Assembly (NCBI GenBank): GCA_934086145.1
Contig: CAKOHV010000022.1
Span: 1-34,764, forward strand
Direction: 5' to 3'
Source: an uncultured Bacilli bacterium
GTDB taxonomy: Bacteria; Bacillota_I; Bacilli_A; RF39; UBA660
DNA: 34,764 nt
The position numbers and the translations under genes were made by a program. Position 1 is the stretch's first letter, and each line of letters starts with the position of its first letter. This document shows positions 7,399-13,486 of the stretch, piece by piece. The notes under the pieces are model-generated. The model was not told where the DNA came from and ran no database searches. It saw only the letters and a list, made by a program, of their open reading frames with translations.

Positions 7399-7425
7399 AA
7401 AAAATGTCTTTAAAAGACATTTTTT
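7399..7425. terminator. Bidirectional terminator at the right end of the IS
   Basis: A near-perfect palindrome of A-run, ATGTCTTT, AAAGACAT, T-run. It sits between the right end and the transposase promoter, where it would stop outside transcription from entering the transposase gene. Confidence 0.7.
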
Positions 7426-7455
7426 ACTAATATCATTGCATAATTATAGTTCAAG

Positions 7456-7470
7456 GCTGTGAATAGTAAC
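7456..7470 (-). repeat. IS66 right terminal inverted repeat
   Basis: GCTGTGAATAGTAAC, exact reverse complement of 5684-5698. Confidence 0.92.
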
Positions 7471-7478
7471 TAGTTAAG
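7471..7478. repeat. Right copy of IS66 target-site duplication
   Basis: TAGTTAAG, identical to 5676-5683. Joining the flanks without the element restores rpmF directly followed by its terminator. Confidence 0.93.
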
Positions 7479-7501
7479 AGCTACTTTGGTAGTTTTTTTT
7501 T
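7479..7501 (+). terminator. Original rpmF terminator, displaced by the IS
   Basis: AGCTAC pairs with GTAGTT (one G-U) across TTTG, followed by about ten T. With the element removed it lies directly after the rpmF stop codon, so it is inferred to be the ancestral terminator of that operon. Confidence 0.75.
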
Positions 7502-7533
7502 GATTTATTGTAGCTTTTTTGAACAAGATAATG

Positions 7534-7539
7534 TATAAT
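7534..7539 (+). promoter_or_regulatory. -10 box of the tRNA gene
   Basis: TATAAT 12 bases upstream of the tRNA 5' end. No good -35 hexamer is seen at 16-18 bases. Confidence 0.55.
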
Positions 7540-7551
7540 TAAATTGTTCTT

Positions 7552-7625
7552 GCCGATTTAGTACAGTGGTAGTACAGATGCATGGTAAGCATCAGAGGTC
7601 AGTTCAATTCTGTCATTCGGCACCA
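7552..7625 (+). tRNA. tRNA-Thr (anticodon GGT)
   Basis: The 74 bases fold as a class I tRNA with encoded CCA. Acceptor is GCCGATT with ATTCGGC, discriminator A. D stem is GTAC/GTAC with a GG-containing loop. The anticodon stem GATGC/GCATC is perfect, with loop ATGGTAA, so the anticodon is GGT (7584-7586), reading ACC and ACT. The T loop is TTCAATT on stem GTCAG/CTGTC. Two T-T mismatches occur, one in the acceptor stem (pair 6-67) and one in the T stem (second pair), and the variable loop has four bases. The GCCGA acceptor start matches common bacterial tRNA-Thr. A -10 box precedes it and a hairpin with T-run follows. Confidence 0.92.
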
Positions 7626-7635
7626 TTTATAAGAA

Positions 7636-7712
7636 AAAGACTAACTAGTGATAGTTGTTTTTTTTAGTTGTAAAAAATAATTTATGGTTTAGGTTAGATT
7701 AGTTCTTTTATT
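7636..7712 (+). repeat. Direct repeat copy A (tRNA-Thr terminator region)
   Basis: It begins AAAGACTAACTAGTGATAGT, a short hairpin with T-run ending the tRNA transcript, and continues to TTAGTTCTTTTATT. Copy B at 9033-9126 shares the first 22 bases exactly and the last 43 with about three differences, but carries about 17 extra bases between them. Confidence 0.85.
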
Positions 7713-7942
7713 AAAAAATTTTAAATTGTTATAAGATTGTAATTTTTATAATATTTTTTGAGTATTTGGTTTATCAGCAAAAAGTAATTATCTATTTTTA
7801 TATTGTAAAAAAAATTTATTTAATATGAATCTTTTACAATGAATTACGAATATTTGAATGGTTGAATAATAGTACCAATTGTTTAAATTTAACTTCCTTA
7901 AAGGTAAAATTTAGTTTATGTTTGAAATTTTAAGAAGCAAAA

Positions 7943-7972
7943 TTGTTATTTTTATAAAAAGTATGCTACAAT
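7943..7972 (+). promoter_or_regulatory. Extended -10 promoter
   Basis: TTGTTA (7943-7948), 18-base spacer ending TGC, TACAAT (7967-7972). It is directed at the gene at 8113 with a leader of about 135 bases. Confidence 0.6.
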
Positions 7973-8112
7973 GAAAACGAAAAAAGGAAGAAATAGTTAT
8001 ATAAAAATATTTAATGATAAAAAAATGATTAAAGTACTTTTTTATAAGGTGAATAAAGAGAAAAAATAATTTTGTTTATAAAAGTATTTTATATTTATGA
8101 TGGAGGTAGCAT

Positions 8113-8919
8113 ATGAATCAAAAAGAAGAACTAGATCAAGTAATGCAAACTTTAGCACAATTTGCTAGTATTAATGGAGGAATAACGAGTGATAATATTT
8201 ATATATTTTTGAAAAATTATGGCTTGGATTTTAAAAATGTAGATAAGAAAATTGAAGCAAATGATTTAGAACAAATATATAATATTTTGGAACAAAAATC
8301 ATCTGAAAGAAAAGTAAATTTTGTATCAGCCCCTTTAGATGAGGGATGGAACTTTTTTTCCACTAATATGAACCATGGGGGAAAGTTTGATTTTCAGTGG
8401 AAAGTATATATTCCTTTGTTAAGTGAGCATTATGGTTTTGCTGTTAAAAATATAATTTCTTTTTTAGCCAATAATGGGTTTATTTCGGAATGTCTTTTTT
8501 CAGGAACAATGCGAAGTGATACGATGATAGTAAATTTAACTGATCCTGATGATGTAACTTTACTTAATAAATTTATAGATGGCAATATCTATTTAAAAGG
8601 TTGTTTAGGCAAACATCAACCATTTGTACCTGATTTTAACGGAATTGGAGTTTTACGTGGATATGATAATGATACAAGCTTTACTCAAAGAGTAGCCAAT
8701 TATTTGAGTGCTTTTATTAATGCTTGTCAACAAGCTCAGAGGTTAGATCTTATTACGATTGATGAATTTTATAAAAGCCTTAAGTATTCTTTAAAATGTG
8801 GCAGTCTTAGTGAACCATCGGCAGCAAAGCAGGTAATTGGTCATCTTGATGTGATTTTAAATGGACTTGATTATGTTTATGATGATTGTTATCAAAATAG
8901 TTATAGAAAGAGTTTGTAG
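8113..8919 (+). CDS. Cytosolic protein of unknown function (268 aa)
   Basis: Not recognised. 268 residues with no signal peptide or membrane segment, a helical acidic N-terminus (about 1-65) and a mixed remainder containing NHGGKFDFQWKVYIP and LRGYDNDTSFTQRVANYLS. The start is ATG 8113 behind TGGAGGTAGC, a strong site. It is a single-gene transcript with its own promoter, lying between two copies of a direct repeat; the second copy supplies its terminator. Codon and base use look like those of its neighbours, so foreign origin is not evident from composition, but the flanking repeats make the gene worth checking for presence or absence among relatives. Confidence 0.8.
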   Translation: MNQKEELDQVMQTLAQFASINGGITSDNIYIFLKNYGLDFKNVDKKIEANDLEQIYNILEQKSSERKVNFVSAPLDEGWNFFSTNMNHGGKFDFQWKVYIPLLSEHYGFAVKNIISFLANNGFISECLFSGTMRSDTMIVNLTDPDDVTLLNKFIDGNIYLKGCLGKHQPFVPDFNGIGVLRGYDNDTSFTQRVANYLSAFINACQQAQRLDLITIDEFYKSLKYSLKCGSLSEPSAAKQVIGHLDVILNGLDYVYDDCYQNSYRKSL

Positions 8920-9032
8920 TAGGAAGAAGATTAATTCTGTAATATTTTAATTTGAATGTAGTACTACATAGAAAAGATAATTACTTAATAAAGTTGATAA
9001 CTTATATTTAATATTGTTCTTTAAAAACAATC

Positions 9033-9126
9033 AAAGACTAACTAGTGATAGTTGGTTTTTTGATATTAAACTATTTTTGAGGTGTAAAAAGTAGTTTATG
9101 GTTTAAGTTAGATTAGTTCTTTTATT
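9033..9126 (+). repeat. Direct repeat copy B
   Basis: Starts AAAGACTAACTAGTGATAGT and ends TTAGTTCTTTTATT, like copy A at 7636-7712. The hairpin is slightly better paired here (seven pairs) and followed by TTTTTT. About 17 bases are inserted in the middle relative to copy A. Confidence 0.85.
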
Positions 9127-9140
9127 GGGAATGTTTGATG

Positions 9141-9168
9141 TAAAAAAAGATTGGAAAACCCAATCTTT
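9141..9168 (-). terminator. Terminator of the lipoprotein gene
   Basis: Nine-base-pair stem (AAAGATTGG at 9146-9154 with CCAATCTTT at 9160-9168), followed on the minus strand by a T-run (A-run at 9142-9148). It lies about 105 bases beyond the stop codon of the gene at 9274. Confidence 0.75.
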
Positions 9169-9273
9169 GTGGATATTTTCTAATATCGTATTACCTAAGA
9201 ATTTATTTTTTTAGTTAGTAAGATAGTTTTTTAGTATTTTTATAATACTAAGTAAGGATAGTTTAAGTTAATG

Positions 9274-9762
9274 TTAATTTGTTTTTTGCTTGAATGTGTA
9301 ATATATACCCTTAAATAAGCCTTTATGTTTAGTTGCAAAATAACTTTCTTTAAAATCTAAATCATATTTATTGTTTTGGGCATATTTTCCATCAAACAAA
9401 TAAAATGTTTCCATTTTTTTAGCATCATCCTCACTAACGTAAGTGATTTCTTTGTCGGTTAATTTGGCTTTATAAATATTTAGTACATAATCATCATCGC
9501 AGTTATATTGACCTTGACAAGATGAGTATTGAATGGCTAATAAGTTATCTTGGGAATCTTGATAAATGTAATAAGTGTTAGTACTTATTAGGTAACTAAA
9601 AATTTCTTCAGTAACGGTTTCAACATACTCTAAGTCTTTATCAATTATTTTTTCTTTTTTTAGGCTAGTAAAAATGACCTTAGCATCATCTTCGCTAGCT
9701 TCACATCCGGTTAGACCAATTAAAGCAATAATTCCTAGTACACAAATTAAAATTTTTCGCAT
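9274..9762 (-). CDS. Predicted lipoprotein, unknown function
   Basis: 162 residues. The N-terminus MRKILICVLGIIALIGLTGC is a type II signal peptide with lipobox LTGC, so Cys20 should be lipidated and the protein held on the outer face of the membrane. The mature part is acidic and Tyr-rich, with two further Cys (SCQGQYNC, near residue 85) that could form a disulfide. The start ATG has a strong AGGAGGTG upstream. It is a single gene with its own terminator, diverging from the transglutaminase-like gene. The family is not recognised. Confidence 0.85.
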   Translation of the reverse strand: MRKILICVLGIIALIGLTGCEASEDDAKVIFTSLKKEKIIDKDLEYVETVTEEIFSYLISTNTYYIYQDSQDNLLAIQYSSCQGQYNCDDDYVLNIYKAKLTDKEITYVSEDDAKKMETFYLFDGKYAQNNKYDLDFKESYFATKHKGLFKGIYYTFKQKTN

Positions 9763-9874
9763 AAAAACACCTCCTATTTTTTCATAATTATTTAATTATG
9801 CTATTTTTTGTTTAAAATTATGTCTCTACTATCCTAGAGTTATTTTAACATATCCATAATTTTTTTGAAGAAAA

Positions 9875-9904
9875 TTGTAAAGATGATAGAATTTATATTA
9901 TAAT
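9875..9904 (+). promoter_or_regulatory. Promoter of the transglutaminase-like gene
   Basis: TTGTAA (9875-9880), 18-base spacer, TATAAT (9899-9904). A TTG in frame with the gene at 9904 overlaps the -10 box and cannot be its start. Confidence 0.75.
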
Positions 9905-9921
9905 TGGGATGTGGTGGTAGC

Positions 9922-10449
9922 ATGAATGAAGTTAATCAGATAATGAGTAAGATGAGTGAAATAGCTTATGGGGTTTTAAATGAAGATGGTATTAATATAT
10001 TAGATATGGATGATGGGAAGTCGTTTAATGAAATTTATCATTTATTAAGTCCCGAGGAACTTTTACTTAAAAAAGTTGGGGTTTGTTGGGATCAAGTTGA
10101 ATTAGAAAGAAAGTTATTTAAAGCGGCTGGTATTCCCCATGAGACTTATTTTATTTATATTGATGATAAAAAGTTTTTACCTTCGCATACTTTTCTTGTT
10201 TTTTATGATCATAATAACGTTTATTGGTTTGAACATGCTTGGCAAGATGAAAAAGGAATTCATAGATATCATGATTTAAAGGAATTATTAAAAGATGTGA
10301 AACAGAAGTTTTTTCTAAGTAGAAAAGATGAAATAGAGAAAAATGAGGGGATTTTTCTATATAAGTATAATCAACCAAATTTTAATATAACCTGTGATGA
10401 ATTTTATAGTTATATTTTTAAACAAGAAGCAATTGATATTGTTTCTTAG
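9922..10449 (+). CDS. Transglutaminase-like (papain-fold) protein
   Basis: 175 residues from ATG 9922, behind GGTGG and downstream of the mapped promoter. A Cys-His-acid arrangement typical of the transglutaminase-like superfamily is visible: GVCWDQVELERKLFKAAGI places Cys55 at the start of a helix, LPSHTFLVF gives His89 in a strand, and VYWFEHAWQ gives an acidic residue (Glu104) in the next strand. This matches the core order seen in bacterial members, which are peptidases, transglutaminases or peptide N-glycanase-like enzymes. No signal peptide, so it is cytosolic. The substrate cannot be predicted. It looks monocistronic. Confidence 0.7.
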   Translation: MNEVNQIMSKMSEIAYGVLNEDGINILDMDDGKSFNEIYHLLSPEELLLKKVGVCWDQVELERKLFKAAGIPHETYFIYIDDKKFLPSHTFLVFYDHNNVYWFEHAWQDEKGIHRYHDLKELLKDVKQKFFLSRKDEIEKNEGIFLYKYNQPNFNITCDEFYSYIFKQEAIDIVS

Positions 10450-10514
10450 AATGGTTGATATGTGATGAAGGGGTTAACTTAGGAAAAATATTGCTTAAAA
10501 ATATGGAAGATAAA

Positions 10515-10549
10515 TTGGCGAAAAAGGAGAAAAGATATTATACTATAAT
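10515..10549 (+). promoter_or_regulatory. Possible promoter for the 10667-12839 genes
   Basis: TTGGCG (10515-10520), 18-base spacer, TATACT (10539-10544), overlapping TATAAT (10544-10549). It lies about 120 bases upstream of the start at 10667. Confidence 0.45.
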
Positions 10550-10666
10550 AGATTTGTTGGGTTATATATCATTCATTTGGGATATGAAAAGGTATAAGAG
10601 AAGTTTTTCTTATTAATTTTACTTTTTTAGGACGAAGATGGAAAGGGAAGATATTAGGTGAAAATT

Positions 10667-11416
10667 ATGGATAGAACTATTTTGCGAGATAGCTTATTTG
10701 CTAAGTATTTTGAGTGTCAAGATGGTATTTTGATTACGGAATTAGTTACTAGGCTTCATTTTATTACTGATGCATACGCACAGTTAAATAAAATGTGTGC
10801 TGAAAATGTTACTATGTTTAGTAAATTTAATTCTCTAAAAGAAATTAAGGCAGTTAGTTTCTTAGGAAAGCATTACTTGATATTAAAAGAAAAAATGTAT
10901 TCTTATGTGGTAATTGACGCTGATTTAGTTGAAAATGTGAGGAATCCTAAAGAGATTTTTGATGAAGATTTCTTTGTTAATAATTTTGGGGAGCGAAAAA
11001 CAAATGAGGGCTTAGCTTACTATAATTTTGATAAATATGAGGGAAATATTCAAGAATTGTTATCTTTTTATTTAGAAAATAAGGAAATTTTTGACTTAAC
11101 ACATCGTTTATCTTATGCTTTTTATATTGATGAGGCGACGACTAGGTTAACTATAAATTTACGTGAAGCAAAGACTCAGCTTTCTTTCGGAGCTCCGGGG
11201 CAGTTTTTATACGAACAATTATTTTTTAAAGATGCGCTTATTCCGATGGGAATGCAAGATGCACAGAGGAAAATTGGTTTGGAACGGATGAGTGAAATGC
11301 TTGAGAAGGTAAAAGAAATACGAGTACCTATTAGTGTTATTCCAAATGATTTATATCAACAATTTTTAATTAAAAAAGACCCAAAACAAGATAGTTTAGT
11401 TAAAAAAATAAATTAA
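10667..11416 (+). CDS. Protein of unknown function, co-transcribed with a phosphoesterase
   Basis: 249 residues from ATG 10667; AGGTGAAAATT directly upstream fits the local pattern, while a GTG at 10658 lies inside it. There is no signal peptide or membrane segment. The protein is mixed alpha/beta and basic at the C-terminus (IKKDPKQDSLVKKIN). It is followed after 14 bases by a metallophosphoesterase gene, so the two are probably one transcript and may act together. No family is recognised. Confidence 0.8.
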   Translation: MDRTILRDSLFAKYFECQDGILITELVTRLHFITDAYAQLNKMCAENVTMFSKFNSLKEIKAVSFLGKHYLILKEKMYSYVVIDADLVENVRNPKEIFDEDFFVNNFGERKTNEGLAYYNFDKYEGNIQELLSFYLENKEIFDLTHRLSYAFYIDEATTRLTINLREAKTQLSFGAPGQFLYEQLFFKDALIPMGMQDAQRKIGLERMSEMLEKVKEIRVPISVIPNDLYQQFLIKKDPKQDSLVKKIN

Positions 11417-11430
11417 TTAAGGAGAAGAAT

Positions 11431-12318
11431 ATGGAAAAAGATAAAATAACAGCACGAAAAATTGCAATTTTTACAGATGCACATGCTTTATTAGAACCAA
11501 CTATGGCGGCTTTAGAGGATATGCAACGAAGAGGAATTACAGAAATTTATTCATTAGGGGATAATATTGGAGTTGGACCAAATCCAAGTGAAGTTATGGA
11601 TTTACTTGAAGAATATAATGTTAAGTCATTAGCAGGTAATTCAGAGGAGTATACAACGTTAGGTGTTGAGCCATTTAGTTCATATTTTAATGCATTAAAA
11701 AATCAAAGTCAGTTATGGACTTTATCTAAGTTAAATGAAAGACAAAAGAGTGTAATGAAGGCTTGGCCTCGTTCAATAGAATTATTGGTTGGTGGTAAAA
11801 AATTGGAGTTATGTCACTTTGCCAATGATGTTCGTTTTGATTATACTTTCAATAGTACTTGGTCATATCAGAATAGAATAAATAATCAAGAAGCTGGTTA
11901 TGAACAATTTTTATATACCAATAGTGATGAACAATTAGAATTCATGGATAAATTGCTAAAAAAGTATGGTAAAGATAGTCCTTTTGTCCGTGGAATTGTT
12001 TCGGCTTTAGATGAACCGTTATTTGCGGGTAAAAGAGTTGATTTCTTTGATGCGATAATTCAAGGACATGTTCATTGGAAAATTTATGAAAGTAGTCCTT
12101 CGACTGATTTTTATGCTATTCGTGCTGTGGGAATGGCTTATGGTAAAGATCCTGTGAATACAGCATCTTATGTTATTTTAACAGAAAAAGAAAATGGTTA
12201 TGATTTCGAAGAAATTTTAGTTAGATATGATCGTGAAAAGATGATATACAATATATTAAATAGTGGTATGCCTGATCAAACAATTTATAAGTTTGTAAAT
12301 TTAGGAATGCATAGATAA
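11431..12318 (+). CDS. Calcineurin-like metallophosphoesterase
   Basis: 295 residues from ATG 11431 behind AAGGAGAAG. The metal-binding motifs of the superfamily occur in order: FTDAHALLEP (Asp16, His18), LGDNIGVGPNP (Asp44), AGNSEE (Asn70), a lone His in ELCHF (near 131), and QGHVHW (near 211-216). In the usual GNHE motif the His is replaced by Ser here. The pattern is closest to YfcE/DevT-like phosphodiesterases, with an extra segment between the GN and GHxH motifs (about 135-200). Cytosolic. The substrate is unknown. Embedded between two genes of unknown function, which offers no pathway clue. Confidence 0.88.
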   Translation: MEKDKITARKIAIFTDAHALLEPTMAALEDMQRRGITEIYSLGDNIGVGPNPSEVMDLLEEYNVKSLAGNSEEYTTLGVEPFSSYFNALKNQSQLWTLSKLNERQKSVMKAWPRSIELLVGGKKLELCHFANDVRFDYTFNSTWSYQNRINNQEAGYEQFLYTNSDEQLEFMDKLLKKYGKDSPFVRGIVSALDEPLFAGKRVDFFDAIIQGHVHWKIYESSPSTDFYAIRAVGMAYGKDPVNTASYVILTEKENGYDFEEILVRYDREKMIYNILNSGMPDQTIYKFVNLGMHR

Positions 12319-12329
12319 GATTGATAAAA

Positions 12330-12839
12330 ATGAAAAAGATGTATAGTGAAAAATTGGAAAAGGAATATAAAGAAATTGTGAAAAAAACAAAAAAGCAATA
12401 TTTGGGGAAAGCAATAATATTACTGTTTTGTTTGCTATTTTTGTTGTACATAGATAAATTTATTTTATTAGTAATGATTGATTTATTTTTAAGTTTCTTT
12501 TTTAGTGTTGAATATTTTGGTTTAAATATAACGTATAAAAATATTTATGATTATTGTACTTTGAAGAAGAAATTCCCCGGAAAAAAGATGGCAATAAGCA
12601 TGGATAAGTTTGAAGAAATGCTAGATGAAGGAACTCCGGCTAATACTTATTTTTTGATTGATGATACTGTTTTAAACATTGAATGTAATCAAAAATATTA
12701 TTTTGTGAATTTTTTAGAATTATCTAGTAAAGATGAAGTATTAAAACAAGAAGTTAATGACAGACCGATTAGGCAAGCTAAAAAGATTTATTTGTTGATG
12801 TATGATGGTGGCGAAGCTAGGAATTATTTGACCGAATAA
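12330..12839 (+). CDS. Membrane protein of unknown function
   Basis: About 169 residues if ATG 12330 is used; a TTG at 12321 is possible, and neither has a clear binding site, so translation may be coupled to the phosphoesterase gene ending at 12318. The N-terminal 25 residues are strongly charged, followed by two hydrophobic stretches (about 28-44 and 46-65, perhaps a hairpin), then a cytosolic domain of about 100 residues. Its last 23 bases overlap the end of the convergent YitT-like gene. The family is not recognised. Confidence 0.72.
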   Translation: MKKMYSEKLEKEYKEIVKKTKKQYLGKAIILLFCLLFLLYIDKFILLVMIDLFLSFFFSVEYFGLNITYKNIYDYCTLKKKFPGKKMAISMDKFEEMLDEGTPANTYFLIDDTVLNIECNQKYYFVNFLELSSKDEVLKQEVNDRPIRQAKKIYLLMYDGGEARNYLTE

Positions 12840-13401
12840 TTTCTTTTTTTTCTTTTAAGATAAGTTTGATAAGAATGCTTCCAATTATGATAACTAAAAG
12901 GGAATAGATTGTTTTACGTAAGCCAAAAAAGAAAAGGCCCAGGCCGATAATGAGAGCATTAACGATAAAGTTAGCGAATGAAATTTTAAAATTTAAGTAT
13001 TTATGAAGGATAAGATTGATGATTGTTGTTCCACCAGATGAAAAGCCTAATTTATAAATAATTCCACCTGTTATGCCACATATAATACCAGCAATGATAG
13101 CGTTTAGAAGGTCTGATAAGGGAAGAGAAGGCATCGAATTAGTTAGTTTGACAAAAAATGGATAAGCAAAAGAAGAAAGAATGGCACTTTTAGTATTTTG
13201 GGGTGTTAAAAAGAAGTAACTTAAAATTAAAGTTGTTAGATTTATGAAAAAAATGAGAAAGGTAGGCTTTAATTTGAGAAGATGATTTAGAATAATAGCT
13301 AAACCTTGAGTGCCACCAGTAACAAGGTGGAGTGGTTTTAAGATTAAATTAAAATTAAGGGCCGCGATAAAGAGGGCTAGGAGAAGAAGAAAATATTTCA
13401 T
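12817..13401 (-). CDS. YitT family (DUF161) membrane protein, short form
   Basis: 194 residues, almost all hydrophobic, with about five to six membrane helices. GGTQGLAIIL near residue 30 and KLGFSSGGTTI near residue 120 are typical of the YitT/DUF161 family, which is widespread in Firmicutes and of unclear transport function. The usual C-terminal DUF2179 domain is missing: the protein ends in a short basic tail after the last helix, so it is a minimal form. The start ATG 13401 has GGAGCG upstream. Its 3' end overlaps the convergent gene ending at 12839 by 23 bases and no terminator is visible between them. Confidence 0.82.
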   Translation of the reverse strand: MKYFLLLLALFIAALNFNLILKPLHLVTGGTQGLAIILNHLLKLKPTFLIFFINLTTLILSYFFLTPQNTKSAILSSFAYPFFVKLTNSMPSLPLSDLLNAIIAGIICGITGGIIYKLGFSSGGTTIINLILHKYLNFKISFANFIVNALIIGLGLFFFGLRKTIYSLLVIIIGSILIKLILKEKKEIIRSNNS

Positions 13402-13456
13402 AAAGCATCGCTCCTTTTGTTAATTATTATGACCTAAATTTTAGAATTTAATCGCA

Positions 13457-13486
13457 TAAAAAAATTTAGATTATTTATCTAAATTT
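13457..13486 (-). terminator. Terminator of pyrG
   Basis: The minus strand shows AAATTTAGAT and ATCTAAATTT arms followed by a T-run. The pyrG stop codon lies within the hairpin. Confidence 0.75.

Larger units (their letters stand above)
5684..7470 (-). mobile_element. Complete IS66-family insertion sequence (single-ORF type)
   Basis: The 1,787-base element is bounded by perfect 15-base terminal inverted repeats, GTTACTATTCACAGC at 5684-5698 and its complement at 7456-7470, and flanked by identical 8-base direct repeats (TAGTTAAG). It encodes only the large transposase, with no TnpA or TnpB, as in the ISBst12-like subgroup of IS66. Perfect ends, an exact target duplication and an uninterrupted transposase argue for a recent, possibly still active insertion. 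Terminators lie near both ends, which would insulate the element from neighbouring transcription. Confidence 0.93.
7626..8112. other. 487-base gene-free AT-rich stretch
   Basis: It contains the tRNA terminator and direct-repeat copy A (7636-7712), then about 230 very AT-rich bases in which nothing is recognised, then a promoter at 7943-7972 for the gene at 8113. About 140 bases of leader separate that promoter from the gene; no structured RNA is recognised in it. Confidence 0.6.
8920..9273. other. 354-base gene-free stretch with repeat and terminators
   Basis: It holds direct-repeat copy B, which is also the terminator of the gene at 8113, and a minus-strand terminator for the lipoprotein gene. 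About 110 bases after 8919 hold nothing I recognise. Confidence 0.6.

Noticed and set aside
7193..7462. 89-codon plus-strand frame across the right end of the IS
   Set aside because: It is antisense to the transposase N-terminus and runs through the IS promoter and terminator, with a biased hydrophobic composition typical of AT-rich antisense frames.
7636..9126. Direct repeats read as a CRISPR array or phage attachment sites
   Set aside because: There are only two copies 1.4 kb apart, no spacers, no integrase, and the repeat does not include the tRNA 3' end.
10503..10616. 37-codon open frame starting ATG 10503
   Set aside because: It overlaps the likely promoter (10515-10549), has no ribosome binding site and no recognisable sequence.
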